The notes under the pieces: model-generated
The model's database searches: none
The model's input: only the letters and a program-made list of their open reading frames with translations
What the model was told of the DNA's origin: nothing
DNA from: JAFDZO01 sp044226845
GTDB taxonomy: Bacteria > Bacteroidota > Ignavibacteria > Tepidaquicellales > Tepidaquicellaceae
Direction of reading: 5' to 3'
NCBI GenBank assembly: GCA_044226845.1
Contig: JBGAGG010000005.1
Coordinates: forward strand, 186,001 to 250,000
Length of the DNA: 64,000 nucleotides
Program-made: the position numbers and the translations under genes
In this document: positions 34,269-44,109 of the stretch, one piece after another
How positions within the stretch are numbered: the stretch's first letter is position 1
Layout of the letters: each line of letters begins with the position of its first letter

Positions 34269-35924
34269 TTATTCGTCCAAATTTTTTATTGCTTTGTATA
34301 AGTCAGCTTTCTTTTTATTCTCTTCAACTCCTGAAACATAAATTCCCTTTATATCCATGTAAGCAAGTATTGCATCAAATTTTCTTCCTTCCTTCACCGC
34401 TATCATACCGATGTAATACAGTAGGTCCAGGTTGTACGGAGCTGAGCCATATAAAGTCAGTTCGCGGTCATAGGCAGTTTCTAAAATCTTTTTTGCTTTT
34501 GAATAATCTTTATACTTCTCATAGTATATTTTTCCTAAACCAACATAAGCATTTGTATTGCTTGAATCTCTACTGATAACTTCCTTGTAACTTTTTTCTG
34601 CTTTTTTATAATCTCCCATCAAATCATAAATATTCGCAATTGAATATCTGATAAAATTATCGGAAGTATCAGCCCTTTGCATTTTTTCATAGAAGGTTAA
34701 TGCTTTCTTATAATCCTTAGATGAAGAGTATGCTGTTGCGAGTGAAGAACTTAAAGAATTTACCAGACTGTCCGATGTAAATTTTTCCCTTACAGTTTTA
34801 AATAAATCTTCAGCTTTTTGATAAGAATCGGTCATTACATATAAGTCAAGCAAATCTCTGTATACATAAAATGTGTCGGGACGCATTTCAATGCATTTGT
34901 AATAATAAGTTTCTGCCTTAGAAAAATTAGCCCGATTGAGTGAGTCTTTTCTTACGGCAAAAGTATCAATTACCTTCATAGTATCTTTCCATTTCGAGTA
35001 GTACCAGTCGTAACTTATCTGTGATTTCAGATTGTTTGCAAGCCTGTAATTGGAATTAAATAAACTTTCTTCTTTTTTTGCTTTAAGTTCTTCATCATCA
35101 GCAAGGTTAGCTGTATTTATTAATGCAGCTGTTCTTTTAAAAGCATTTATTGCAACTGCGAAATTTAGATTGCCATAACCCATGAAAGTATACGTTGTAA
35201 TACCAATGACTTCACCTTTTGAATTAAAAAGAGCGCCTCCGCTGTTTCCGGGAGAGATTGCTGCCGTTATCTGAATAACTTTTTCAAAAGTTTTTGTTAC
35301 CGGCATATAGGTAACAGGATCATTGAAGTCAACTTTTTCATTTTGCCTTATTGCAGCTACAATTCCCTGTGAAATTGTATATTCAAATCCCAAAGGGCTG
35401 CCAATTGCATATACATCCTGTCCCTGTTTTACATTGTCAGAATTTCCAAAGTTTATGGTCTGAAAATTTAAACTATCTTCTGAAACAATTTTTAAGATTG
35501 CAAAATCATTTTTTTCATCAATCAGTACTATCTGCGCGTAGTAAAAATTTCCGTCGCTTGTTTTTACAATTATACTGTCGATTCTTTCAACAACATGAAA
35601 GTTAGTACCGATTAATCCGTCAGCTCTGAAAATAAATCCGCTTCCGTTAAGCAAAGTTGTATCGTTACTTGTATAAGAGTAATAACTGTAATTATCGGTT
35701 GTATGATACCAGATTGATACAAGTGCTGCCTTATTATTCTCAATAATTTCCTGTGCATTCAGGTCGCCGTCTTTGGGTCCCTGAATTTCAGTAACAGGCT
35801 TCTCCTGCGCAAATGATACACCGCATGCAAGTAAAAATAATAGTACAGCTAACCTAAATATTTTTTTCTGATAACGGATAACGAACAATGGATAACTATT
35901 AACGACCATCATTTTCCTTTCCAC
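34269..35924 (-). CDS. Trypsin-like serine protease (S1C) with C-terminal TPRs
   Basis: 551 residues. An N-terminal signal sequence ('FRLAVLLFLLACGVSFAQ') contains both an 'LLAC' lipobox and an 'SFAQ' cleavage site, so it may be a lipoprotein. A DegP-like protease domain has H110 ('GTNFHVV'), D140 ('KNDFAILKI') and S228 ('SPGNSGGALF'). Instead of PDZ domains the C-terminal half (about 330-545) holds TPR-type helix pairs ('NAYVGLGKIYYEKYKDYSKAKKIL'). Extracytoplasmic proteolysis with TPR-based partner binding is inferred. The start overlaps the end of the enoyl-CoA hydratase gene by 16 nt. Confidence 0.85.
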   Translation of the reverse strand: MERKMMVVNSYPLFVIRYQKKIFRLAVLLFLLACGVSFAQEKPVTEIQGPKDGDLNAQEIIENNKAALVSIWYHTTDNYSYYSYTSNDTTLLNGSGFIFRADGLIGTNFHVVERIDSIIVKTSDGNFYYAQIVLIDEKNDFAILKIVSEDSLNFQTINFGNSDNVKQGQDVYAIGSPLGFEYTISQGIVAAIRQNEKVDFNDPVTYMPVTKTFEKVIQITAAISPGNSGGALFNSKGEVIGITTYTFMGYGNLNFAVAINAFKRTAALINTANLADDEELKAKKEESLFNSNYRLANNLKSQISYDWYYSKWKDTMKVIDTFAVRKDSLNRANFSKAETYYYKCIEMRPDTFYVYRDLLDLYVMTDSYQKAEDLFKTVREKFTSDSLVNSLSSSLATAYSSSKDYKKALTFYEKMQRADTSDNFIRYSIANIYDLMGDYKKAEKSYKEVISRDSSNTNAYVGLGKIYYEKYKDYSKAKKILETAYDRELTLYGSAPYNLDLLYYIGMIAVKEGRKFDAILAYMDIKGIYVSGVEENKKKADLYKAIKNLDE

Positions 35925-36721
35925 TCAGCTTTTCTCTTTTCAACAAATGCATTCATACCTTCAAATTTATCTTCGGTAGCAAATAATAAATAGAAATTTT
36001 TTCTTTCAAACTCCAGGCCTGTTTCTATTGTGAGATCCAGTGAACGCGATACACATTCTTTACCAAGCATAACAGCTACTGCCGGCTTAGATGCAATTTC
36101 TTTTCCAAGCTCAATTGCTTCATCTAAATATACTTCATCTTCCACTACACGTGTTACAAGTCCTGCTTCAAACATATCTTTAGCAGACATCATTCTTCCT
36201 GTGAGAATCATTTCCATAGCGCGCGCTTTGCCGATTGCTTTTGTAAGTCTTTGCGTGCCTCCAGCTCCGGGGATAACTCCTAAATTTATTTCAGGCTGGC
36301 CAAACTTAGCGCTCTGCGCTGCTATTATCATGTCGCAGCTCATTGCAAGCTCGCAACCGCCGCCGAGAGCGAAACCGCTTACTGCAGCAATTATGGGTTT
36401 TCTCACTTTTCTTATTTTATCCCACCGGGCAAACTGATTGCTAAGCTGCATTTCAATAGCAGTCGCATCTGCCATTTCTTTTATATCTGCGCCTGCTGCA
36501 AAAGCCCTGGCATTTCCTGTTAATACTATGCACCCTATTTCTTCGTCTTTATCAAAGTTTTCCATAGTGCCCACAACTTCTTTCATGAGCTCAACTTTTA
36601 ATGCATTTAAAACATCAGGACGGTTTAGTTGTATCACTCCAACCTTAAGTCCGTTTTTATTTTCTATTTCGGAAACAAGAATATTATTGTAAGAAGCTGA
36701 AAGGTAAGATTTATCGCTCAT
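35909..36721 (-). CDS. Enoyl-CoA hydratase/isomerase (crotonase)
   Basis: 270 residues. The crotonase pattern is complete: 'VIQLNRPDVLNAL', oxyanion hole 'FAAGADIKEM' and 'SGFALGGGCELAMSCDM', and catalytic Glu in 'GQPEINLGVIPGAGGTQRL'. Both Glu positions of classical enoyl-CoA hydratase (in CELA and PEI) are kept, so hydration of 2-enoyl-CoA is likely, in fatty acid or amino acid breakdown. First gene of the minus-strand run leading to the protease and sdhA; divergent from the aldo/keto reductase gene. Confidence 0.92.
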   Translation of the reverse strand: MSDKSYLSASYNNILVSEIENKNGLKVGVIQLNRPDVLNALKVELMKEVVGTMENFDKDEEIGCIVLTGNARAFAAGADIKEMADATAIEMQLSNQFARWDKIRKVRKPIIAAVSGFALGGGCELAMSCDMIIAAQSAKFGQPEINLGVIPGAGGTQRLTKAIGKARAMEMILTGRMMSAKDMFEAGLVTRVVEDEVYLDEAIELGKEIASKPAVAVMLGKECVSRSLDLTIETGLEFERKNFYLLFATEDKFEGMNAFVEKRKAEWKGK

Positions 36722-36912
36722 TGTATTAGAATATTACTAAAAATGTGGAATGATTGTAAAAAATGAAATTAAGGTTATTGATTTTTAATTACAATGAAGA
36801 ATGAGAGTAAAAGAAGGTTTAAAAATAGTTCTAAATTCATCATTTATATCTAAATATTTTATGAATTTAATTTAAAGAATACTATTTTTATTTTGATTCA
36901 AATAATATAAAA

Positions 36913-38343
36913 ATGAAACTGCCAATTTTAGGCTTCGGCTGTTATAGAATAGACTACAGAGTTGAAGAACATCGAAAATCGCTTGAAAAAGCTATTTTAG
37001 AAGGAATAACTTTAATAGATACATCTGCAAATTATGCCGACGGCAAAAGCGAAATACTTGTCGGTCAGGTTGTGACTAAATTAATTGAAGAGAATAAAAT
37101 AAGAAGAGAAGATCTTACAGTTGTAACGAAGGCAGGATATATACAAGGTTCAAATTATAAAACTGCGCTGGCAAGAAAAGAAGAAGGCAAACCTTTTCCC
37201 GAAGTTGTGGAATATGCTGAGCGTCTTTGGCACTGTATTCATCCTAATTTTCTTCAACATCAGTTAGATGAGCAATTGAAAAGATTGCAGATGGACTACG
37301 TTGATGTGTACCTGCTTCACAATCCGGAATATTTTTTAGGCTGGGCGGAACATGAAGGAATGAACCTTGATGCTGCCAGAGAAGAATACTACAGAAGAAT
37401 AAAAAGTGCTTTTATTTTCCTTGAAGAAAAGGTTAGGGAAGGCAAAGTTAAGTCCTTTGGAATTTCTTCCAACTCATTCCCCGGTTTACATAACGAGTAT
37501 AATTTCACTTCACTGGAGAAAGTGCTGCACATCGCCAATGAAATAAATACTGAGAATAATTTCAAATGCGTGCAACTGCCTTTTAATTTGATAGAGAGCG
37601 GAGCAGTACTGAATAAAAATCAGATGAATGGAACGAAGACTGTTCTTGAACTTGCTGAAGAAAATAAGTTAGAGGTTCTAATAAACCGTCCCCTTAATGC
37701 AATAACTGCAAAGGGTCTTTTGCGCTTAGCGGATTTTGAAGTTACGGGCCAATACATTGAAAATGATTTTGTGAAGCAGAATAAATTAGTAATGTTAATG
37801 GAGCAGGATATTATTGATGAAAAATTAGTTGATATGGAAGCGAGTGAAGACCTGGAGAAGGCAAAGAAATTTTTGTCGTTCGGTAAACTGATTGATGAGA
37901 ACTGGAAATTTTTCGGTACTCTTGAGCATTTTAATGACAATATAGAGTACAACATTGCCCCAAGAATAAATTTACTTACAGACTTTTTTAATAATCACGT
38001 CGAAGATACCAGCGCAAAAGAATTTTTTGCAAAGTATTTAGCGGAGAGCTATAAGCTGTTTAATTTTATTTCGACTTATTATAAAATAAATGCAAACTCG
38101 CGAAATGCAAAGATTCATGCTATAATAAACTCGATCATCCCTGAAGAATATCACAGTTTGTCACTTTCACAGAAAACAATGCTGTTGATTTCTTCAACAG
38201 AGGGAGTCTCAACAGTTTTAATAGGAGCAAGAAAAGAAAAATATGTAGATGATGCTGCAGAAGTTTTAAGTTTACAAAAACTTCCTGAAACAATTTCCGT
38301 ATTTAAGAAAATAAAAAGCGATATAGCTGACCATATAAATTAA
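36913..38343 (+). CDS. Aldo/keto reductase with C-terminal extension
   Basis: 476 residues, about 150 longer than a typical AKR. 'LPILGFGCYRIDYR', 'LIDTSANYADGKSE' (catalytic Asp and Tyr), 'VVTKAGY' (Lys) and 'VDVYLLHNPE' (His) give the AKR tetrad. A 'VSTVLIGARKEKYVDDAAEVL' NADP-site-like block lies near the C-terminus, after a ~170-residue insertion (about 290-430) of unknown role. The substrate is unknown. Followed after 5 nt by the next gene, so an operon with it and tadA is likely. Confidence 0.85.
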   Translation: MKLPILGFGCYRIDYRVEEHRKSLEKAILEGITLIDTSANYADGKSEILVGQVVTKLIEENKIRREDLTVVTKAGYIQGSNYKTALARKEEGKPFPEVVEYAERLWHCIHPNFLQHQLDEQLKRLQMDYVDVYLLHNPEYFLGWAEHEGMNLDAAREEYYRRIKSAFIFLEEKVREGKVKSFGISSNSFPGLHNEYNFTSLEKVLHIANEINTENNFKCVQLPFNLIESGAVLNKNQMNGTKTVLELAEENKLEVLINRPLNAITAKGLLRLADFEVTGQYIENDFVKQNKLVMLMEQDIIDEKLVDMEASEDLEKAKKFLSFGKLIDENWKFFGTLEHFNDNIEYNIAPRINLLTDFFNNHVEDTSAKEFFAKYLAESYKLFNFISTYYKINANSRNAKIHAIINSIIPEEYHSLSLSQKTMLLISSTEGVSTVLIGARKEKYVDDAAEVLSLQKLPETISVFKKIKSDIADHIN

Positions 38344-38348
38344 TTCCT

Positions 38349-39536
38349 ATGAATTTTAAAGAACAAAAAATAAAAATAATATTAATAGCATCGCTGATAG
38401 TTGTTGCAGCTGTATTATCCTACTTTTATTTCAATAGTTCAGAAGATTCAATAGAAACAGGAATTACAAAAATAACCGATAAAAAATTTACTGATGAGGA
38501 ACTTAAAAAGAAAATTCCTTCGGAAATTGATTCTATGCTGTATTCTTTCGGTGTTAAAAAGGAATGGATTAAGGACGGGAAAAACGATAAGAAATCAAAT
38601 AAAGCTCTTCCCGAAATATGGTTTACAAAAGAAGTTTCAATTCCGCTTGACCTGAGTACGATAGAAGTTACTACTAATTTTACAAATATGCTCCGCTACT
38701 ACGGTCTTGAAGAAACAATAAATGAAGACCCCAAATCACGAAATATAAGCGCAGATATTTATTTCAAAAAAGACAGCTTAAAGAAAACAGTAGGGAATAT
38801 AAAGCTTAATTATACAGATAAGATAAAAAGAGATGCTTCAGATGTATGTCTTATTTTGAATAATATTACTGATTTTAAATCTTCTGATTTAAATGAGGTA
38901 ATAAACTCCAATGAAAATTTCTCCATTATACTTCCACTTACAAACGATAAATCAGACGTGCAGTCATTAATTGTTAATTCAAAAAAAGATTTCCTTCTCA
39001 AGTTTACCATCGGAAAAGAAGATGATGTAGAGGCTGATTTTAAATCAGGCACGGAAGGAAACCGTGAATGGAGAGCTAAAATTAAAAGTGTTTCCTATGA
39101 GTTTGCAAAAACCGGCGGCGTGATAATAGATAACCCTGTAAAAGATTTTGTGTTTGAAGAAAAAATTAAAGATGAATTTTTGAAGTATAAAATCACTACG
39201 TATAAGGATACATTGCTTCAGAAGTTTGCTTCGGCAAATATAGATGAGAAAAAAGTGTACGACCTCTTTACTAATATAATTAACAGAACAAAAAGCGGTT
39301 ACACAAATAACTTTTATATTTTAAATCTTTCTCCTTCAGAATTTTTATTTCTGGATAAAGAAATTACGAATCTGAAAAGACGCGGTTATAAATTTTATTC
39401 GTTCAAAGATATGATGCGAAAGATGAACGCTCCACTGGTAAAACCAAGTGACGATAAGAAAAGTGATAATCCTCAGGGAGTAAAAGCGGATACTTTAAAT
39501 CCTGTGCCAAAAACACCAATCAAAAAGAAAAAGTAA
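38349..39536 (+). CDS. Unknown membrane-anchored protein, 395 aa
   Basis: A single N-terminal membrane segment (IILIASLIVVAAVLSYFYF, about 10-28), then a soluble domain presumably outside the membrane. Recognisable shape: 'ALPEIWFTKEVSIPLDLSTIEVTTNFTNML' and 'LNLSPSEFLFLDKEITNLKRRGYKFYSF' near the end. I considered a divergent polysaccharide-deacetylase-like fold but see no catalytic motif. The C-terminal 35 residues are Lys/Pro/Asp-rich. It lies between the aldo/keto reductase (5 nt) and tadA (7 nt). Confidence 0.65.
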   Translation: MNFKEQKIKIILIASLIVVAAVLSYFYFNSSEDSIETGITKITDKKFTDEELKKKIPSEIDSMLYSFGVKKEWIKDGKNDKKSNKALPEIWFTKEVSIPLDLSTIEVTTNFTNMLRYYGLEETINEDPKSRNISADIYFKKDSLKKTVGNIKLNYTDKIKRDASDVCLILNNITDFKSSDLNEVINSNENFSIILPLTNDKSDVQSLIVNSKKDFLLKFTIGKEDDVEADFKSGTEGNREWRAKIKSVSYEFAKTGGVIIDNPVKDFVFEEKIKDEFLKYKITTYKDTLLQKFASANIDEKKVYDLFTNIINRTKSGYTNNFYILNLSPSEFLFLDKEITNLKRRGYKFYSFKDMMRKMNAPLVKPSDDKKSDNPQGVKADTLNPVPKTPIKKKK

Positions 39537-39543
39537 AACAAAA

Positions 39544-39993
39544 ATGAATACACAGGAACTATGGATGAAATATGCCTTTAAAGAGGCAGAAAGAGCTTAC
39601 GAAGAAAATGAAGTGCCGATAGGATGCATTATAACATTCCAGAATACAATCATTGCTAAAGCGCATAACCAGGTTGAGACATTAAAAGACCCTACAGCCC
39701 ATGCAGAAATAATTGCTATAACATCAGCAGCAGAGTATCTGCAATCAAAACAGCTTATCGGATGCAATATGTATGTTACCCTTGAGCCCTGTCCCATGTG
39801 CGCGGGAGCAATTGTCATGGCAAAGATTGATAATCTCTTCTTTGGAGCATTCGACAATAATATCGGCGGATGCGGCAGCGCGTTTAATATTACTTCAAAT
39901 GAAAAAATGAATCATACCGTGAATGTATACGGCGGAATTATGGATAAAGAATGCGCAGGGATTTTGAAGAGTTTTTTTGAAGTAAGGAGGTAA
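39544..39993 (+). CDS. tadA: tRNA adenosine(34) deaminase TadA
   Basis: 149 residues. Zn-deaminase motif 'HAEI' (H53, E55) and 'PCPMCAG' (C83, C86), with 'NQVETLKDPTAHAEI' typical of TadA rather than cytidine or guanine deaminases. Converts A34 to inosine in tRNA-Arg(ACG). It ends 17 nt from the convergent M15-like gene. Confidence 0.93.
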   Translation: MNTQELWMKYAFKEAERAYEENEVPIGCIITFQNTIIAKAHNQVETLKDPTAHAEIIAITSAAEYLQSKQLIGCNMYVTLEPCPMCAGAIVMAKIDNLFFGAFDNNIGGCGSAFNITSNEKMNHTVNVYGGIMDKECAGILKSFFEVRR

Positions 39994-40009
39994 TTTAAAG
40001 AGGTAAGTT

Positions 40010-40972
40010 TCAAATCACTCCGATAATTTTTTCTTCGAGCAGCCCGTCATTATTTGTGATAATCAATTTATATATACCAGTCTTTAGAAAGTCAGTCAGA
40101 ACATTTATCGAATGACTTCCCGGCTCATAAACTCCCGTAAGCAAATCTGCTTTTTTCTTACCGTACATATCATAAAATTTTATTTTTAATGTGCCCGGAT
40201 TATTATTGCGAAAATTATAAACGAAGGAATTTACTTTATCTGATTTTTTATAAACCGGGCTATATGCATTAGCTATCATGCATATTTTCTGATTAATGAT
40301 AGCATTCAAATTAGCGCTCAAGTCATTTGCATAGGTAGAAACATCCATATTCCATATACTGTTATCCTGTAAGTGAACGTGACGGTTTCCGCCGCGGCCG
40401 TGTTCAAGATAATGTATGTTTATTGCATCGTTCAACGAAAGTATTTTAGTTTTATCTTCTGGCGGAGTATATGATAAATCCATAGCTGCACCTATGATAT
40501 GCGGCGAGGCTTCTATGTTTGACCATCCTCTTCTTTTATAAAGCAACTGAGCTTCGTTTGTCCGCATACCGTCTGAAACACGCGGCCTGAATTTTACTTT
40601 ATCTAATAAGTATAAAAATTTTATTAAGGCAGGAGCCTGAAGATAAGGAATTACATTATGTTTCAGCTGCAGGAATGGAAAGGAAAATTTCACCATAGGG
40701 AAATATCCTTTCTCATTAGTGAAACTTACAAAATTATAATCGGGAATATATAGAACAGAATCAGTCCGGGTTATTATTTCAAACTGATTATAAATGCTTC
40801 CGTCATCATTAATGATTTTTAAATAGCCGGAGATAAGGTGGTTTTCTTTCGTATAAAAGAATGCATTATCGGATTCGCAGTTATAATCAACGAATGAAAT
40901 ACTGTTTGCTCTGCAAAAGTTAAATAAAGCAAAAAAAAGTAAAATACGAAATGTGTTTGGGGTTATTTTCAA
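40010..40972 (-). CDS. Secreted M15-like peptidase with T9SS-like tail
   Basis: 320 residues; a hydrophobic N-terminus (about 8-22) acts as a signal peptide. A zinc site of the M15 D-Ala-D-Ala carboxypeptidase type is visible: 'SDGMRTNEAQ', 'SPHIIGAAMD' (H158, D165) and 'RHVHLQ' (H198 or H200). The last 80 residues ('NPGTLKIKFYDMYGKKKADLLTG', 'KTGIYKLIITNNDG') resemble a T9SS sorting domain without the NPFNP block. A peptidoglycan-type peptidase that is exported is the likely reading. Downstream of ptsH, same strand, 20-nt gap. Confidence 0.75.
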   Translation of the reverse strand: MKITPNTFRILLFFALFNFCRANSISFVDYNCESDNAFFYTKENHLISGYLKIINDDGSIYNQFEIITRTDSVLYIPDYNFVSFTNEKGYFPMVKFSFPFLQLKHNVIPYLQAPALIKFLYLLDKVKFRPRVSDGMRTNEAQLLYKRRGWSNIEASPHIIGAAMDLSYTPPEDKTKILSLNDAINIHYLEHGRGGNRHVHLQDNSIWNMDVSTYANDLSANLNAIINQKICMIANAYSPVYKKSDKVNSFVYNFRNNNPGTLKIKFYDMYGKKKADLLTGVYEPGSHSINVLTDFLKTGIYKLIITNNDGLLEEKIIGVI

Positions 40973-40992
40973 TGATTAAATCCTATAAATAA

Positions 40993-41259
40993 TTACATCT
41001 CACCAAATCCTTTTTCAAAAAAATCAATCATCTCAACAGATAAAGCTTCTTCATCTTCGCCTTCGAATTTCAATGTCAGTTTAGAGCCTTTTTCTGCGGC
41101 AAGTGTCATTACGCCAATAATACTTTTGCCGTTTACTTCAAAGTCATCGCGTGTAATAAAAAAATCTGCTTTGTATTTAGCGGCGATTTTTACAATTGAT
41201 GATGCAGGGCGTGTATGCATTCCTGCATTATTTACTATCTCAACTTCTTTTTCAATCAT
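40993..41259 (-). CDS. ptsH: HPr phosphocarrier protein
   Basis: 88 residues. H15 in 'GMHTRPAS' is the site phosphorylated by enzyme I, and S46 in 'NGKSIIGVM' is the regulatory serine. Length is normal for HPr. No other PTS gene lies in the window, so a regulatory rather than sugar-transport role is possible. It follows the polyprenyl synthase gene (13-nt gap). Confidence 0.95.
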   Translation of the reverse strand: MIEKEVEIVNNAGMHTRPASSIVKIAAKYKADFFITRDDFEVNGKSIIGVMTLAAEKGSKLTLKFEGEDEEALSVEMIDFFEKGFGEM

Positions 41260-41272
41260 TCTTTAGTAACAA

Positions 41273-42262
41273 TTAAGAATTTCTTTCGAGTAACATTTGT
41301 GAAAATCCTTTCAGCAATTCCTGATGCTTAGGGTCAAAATCTTTTATGCATTCATCTGCTTTTAAAGTAAAGCTCTCCACTGCTTTTTTAGCAGCGTCAA
41401 TTACTCCGTAATCTAAATATATTTTTTTAATTCTTTGTATCTCTTGTTCCTGGTTATCTTTTATGCCTGAGTTTTTTACTATCAGTTCAATTCTTTCCCT
41501 GTCTTCTTTTTTGTTTACAACTTCAAGCGATTTCAGAAGCAGAAATGTTTTCTTGCCTTCAATTAAATCGCCGCCGATTTTTTTACCGAATTCTTTTTCA
41601 TCTGCAATTATATCAAGCAAGTCGTCCTGGATCTGAAATGCCAGTCCCGAGTTAACGGCAAACTCCCGTATGTTGTGAATTTGCTGTTCACTTCCTCCTC
41701 CGATAATTGCTCCCATCACTGCGCTGACTTCAATGAGCTTTGCAGTTTTTTTCTGAATCATCATTAAATACTTGTCAATCGTAACATCGTTCTCTAATTC
41801 AAAATCTTTATCATAGCTTTGTCCTTCACAGACTTCTACAACACCTTCTGTGAATTCTTTAACAATTTTTTCTATACCTAAAACTTTTGTTCTTAACAGA
41901 GATTTATATGCTATTGCAATTAAGTTATCTCCGGCAAGTATGGCAGTGTTAACATTCCATTTTTTATGAACTGTTTCATTACCTCTGCGAGTATCGGCAT
42001 TATCCATTATATCATCGTGTACCAGTGTGAAATTGTGCAGAACTTCTATTGCTGCGCCTGCATCAAGAGCATCTTCTATATTTCCTCCTACAGATTCACA
42101 TGCGAAAAGTAAGATTATAGGCCGTATTCTTTTTCCGCCGCCAGACAAAATATAGTTTACGGGGTCATAAAGGCTTTTAGGTTCTTTTTCAACAACCAGA
42201 GAGTTAACTCTTTCATCAATTTTACTCTTATATTCATTATACTTCTCTAAAAATTTTTTCAT
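41273..42262 (-). CDS. Trans-isoprenyl diphosphate synthase
   Basis: 329 residues. 'GGGKRIRPIILL' (IPP-binding), first Asp-rich motif 'LVHDDIMDNADTRRGNETVH' and second 'QIQDDLLDIIADEKEFGKKIGGDLIEGKKTF' (key parts) are complete. Builds linear isoprenoid chains, for example for quinones; product length cannot be told from sequence by eye. Overlaps no gene; upstream of ptsH on the same strand, divergent from the subtilase gene. Confidence 0.93.
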   Translation of the reverse strand: MKKFLEKYNEYKSKIDERVNSLVVEKEPKSLYDPVNYILSGGGKRIRPIILLFACESVGGNIEDALDAGAAIEVLHNFTLVHDDIMDNADTRRGNETVHKKWNVNTAILAGDNLIAIAYKSLLRTKVLGIEKIVKEFTEGVVEVCEGQSYDKDFELENDVTIDKYLMMIQKKTAKLIEVSAVMGAIIGGGSEQQIHNIREFAVNSGLAFQIQDDLLDIIADEKEFGKKIGGDLIEGKKTFLLLKSLEVVNKKEDRERIELIVKNSGIKDNQEQEIQRIKKIYLDYGVIDAAKKAVESFTLKADECIKDFDPKHQELLKGFSQMLLERNS

Positions 42263-42404
42263 TCGTATTTATTTTCTGATAAACGTGAAACTTTTAATTG
42301 ATTTTAGAATTTAATAGACAAGGTTTGGGTTACAAAACCAAAAGGCAGTTGTAATTCAATTGTAAATAAAACTGTTAATATATAAAATATTATTCGTTAG
42401 AAAT

Positions 42405-44084
42405 ATGAAATTAAAATTGTTCAAATACATGTCTAAAAATAAAATTCTTGTCTCATCGCTTTTCGCAATTATACTTGCAGTTTCTTCTTTTGCTTTTATA
42501 CCTAACTCAGATAACAGGTTTAACGATCTTCTCTCACAGAAAATTCAGAGATACATAAAAACAAATGCTCAGGAACTGCCGGACTGGGCTTTAATGGACC
42601 CGAAAGACGGATATGAAGGTACAAGAACTTTAGCATTCAGAGAGTATTTGAAAACTACTCAGCTGCTTAATGAGCCGAAACAGGTTGTAGTTGCAGTTAT
42701 TGACGGCGGAATAGATATTAATCACCCTGACTTAAAAAATAATATCTGGCAGAACATGGCAGAAGTTAACGGAGTTGAGGGAGTAGATGATGACGGTAAT
42801 GGATTTATTGATGATTTCAACGGATGGAATTTCCTTGGTACACAGGAAAGCCTTGGTATGGAATTTACACGCGAATATTATAAATTAAAAAAGCAGGGTG
42901 TTAGCGAGAATGATCCTTACTTTAAAAAAGTCAAAGATGAATATCTGGAGGAAAAAAGCGAAGTGATGTTTATGAAAGTGGGGATTAATACATCCATCGA
43001 TGAATTAAACAGCGCTGAAGCAATTCTAAAGGAAAGAAATTATCCGACAGACCCCGATAAACTTGATAAAATTTCAAGAACTCTAACAGGCAAATATGAA
43101 GAAGCCGCTTCCGTAATACTCAATACATACTTCATGTATGGAATAAAAAAAGAAGAGATGGTAGCGCTTAAGAAAGAGTATGACGTTAAATCTAAATATT
43201 TAACCGATACAACAAGTACTTATTTATTGATTGGTGATAATCCGGAACTGTTCATGGAAAAAGGATACGGAAACAATAAGCCTAATACGGGGAGCATGGA
43301 CCATGCAACACACGTCGCGGGAATTATTGCTGCAAGCGTAAATACTATAGGACAATCTCCCTATGCAAAAATTATGTGCATCAGAAGTGTACCAGATGAA
43401 GGCGATGAAAGAGACAAAGATATTGCAAATGGAATCCGATACGCAGTAGATAACGGAGCAAGCATTATAAATATGTCGGCAGGGAAATATTTTTCACCGC
43501 AGGCTGATCTGGTTTTAGAAGCTCTGAAATATGCAGAAGAGAAAGGTGTGTTATTTGTAAACTCTGCCGGTAACGATGCATCGGATATAGAAACTAAAAT
43601 CAGTTATCCGAGAAAGTTTATCATGGAAAACGGACAGATGAAATTTTTTAGTAATACTATTGTAGTTGGCGCATCAACCTGGATGCAGCAATGGTCTAAA
43701 GAAAAAGATCCGGAAGATCTTGCCGGACATTATGATTTAGCTGCCTCATTCAGTAATTACTCTGATAAAATAGTAGATGTGTTTGCTCCCGGAGTGGAGA
43801 TAAACAGCTGCTATCCGAATCCTCTATATAAACGTGAAAGTGGAACAAGCATGGCATCACCTGAAGTGACGGGCATTGCTGCAAACTTAAAAGCATTTTT
43901 CCCGAATCTGACAGCGCAGCGAATAAAAGAAATAATAGTAAGCTCGGCAAGAACTTATCCCGGTTTGCAGGTAAAAATACAAGGAAAAAATTCCAAAGTT
44001 CCTTTTGCAAGTCTTTCTAAATCTGGAGGAGTTGTTGATATGATGAATGCGTTCAGACTTGCTCAGGAGTCTGCTCAAAACTAA
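42405..44084 (+). CDS. Subtilisin-like (S8) serine protease with large insertion
   Basis: 559 residues with an N-terminal membrane/signal segment ('ILVSSLFAIILAVSSFAFIP'). Catalytic triad: D100 ('AVIDGGIDINHPDL'), H300 ('DHATHVAGI') and S482 ('SGTSMASPEVTG'). About 200 residues lie between Asp and His, compared with 30-40 in ordinary subtilases; the insertion (about 110-290) is helical and charged. Secreted proteolysis in the envelope or outside is inferred. Followed after 25 nt by a membrane-anchored protein, likely co-transcribed. Confidence 0.92.
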   Translation: MKLKLFKYMSKNKILVSSLFAIILAVSSFAFIPNSDNRFNDLLSQKIQRYIKTNAQELPDWALMDPKDGYEGTRTLAFREYLKTTQLLNEPKQVVVAVIDGGIDINHPDLKNNIWQNMAEVNGVEGVDDDGNGFIDDFNGWNFLGTQESLGMEFTREYYKLKKQGVSENDPYFKKVKDEYLEEKSEVMFMKVGINTSIDELNSAEAILKERNYPTDPDKLDKISRTLTGKYEEAASVILNTYFMYGIKKEEMVALKKEYDVKSKYLTDTTSTYLLIGDNPELFMEKGYGNNKPNTGSMDHATHVAGIIAASVNTIGQSPYAKIMCIRSVPDEGDERDKDIANGIRYAVDNGASIINMSAGKYFSPQADLVLEALKYAEEKGVLFVNSAGNDASDIETKISYPRKFIMENGQMKFFSNTIVVGASTWMQQWSKEKDPEDLAGHYDLAASFSNYSDKIVDVFAPGVEINSCYPNPLYKRESGTSMASPEVTGIAANLKAFFPNLTAQRIKEIIVSSARTYPGLQVKIQGKNSKVPFASLSKSGGVVDMMNAFRLAQESAQN

Positions 44085-44109
44085 TTTAGTAGAACCCCAA
44101 TAATTTATA

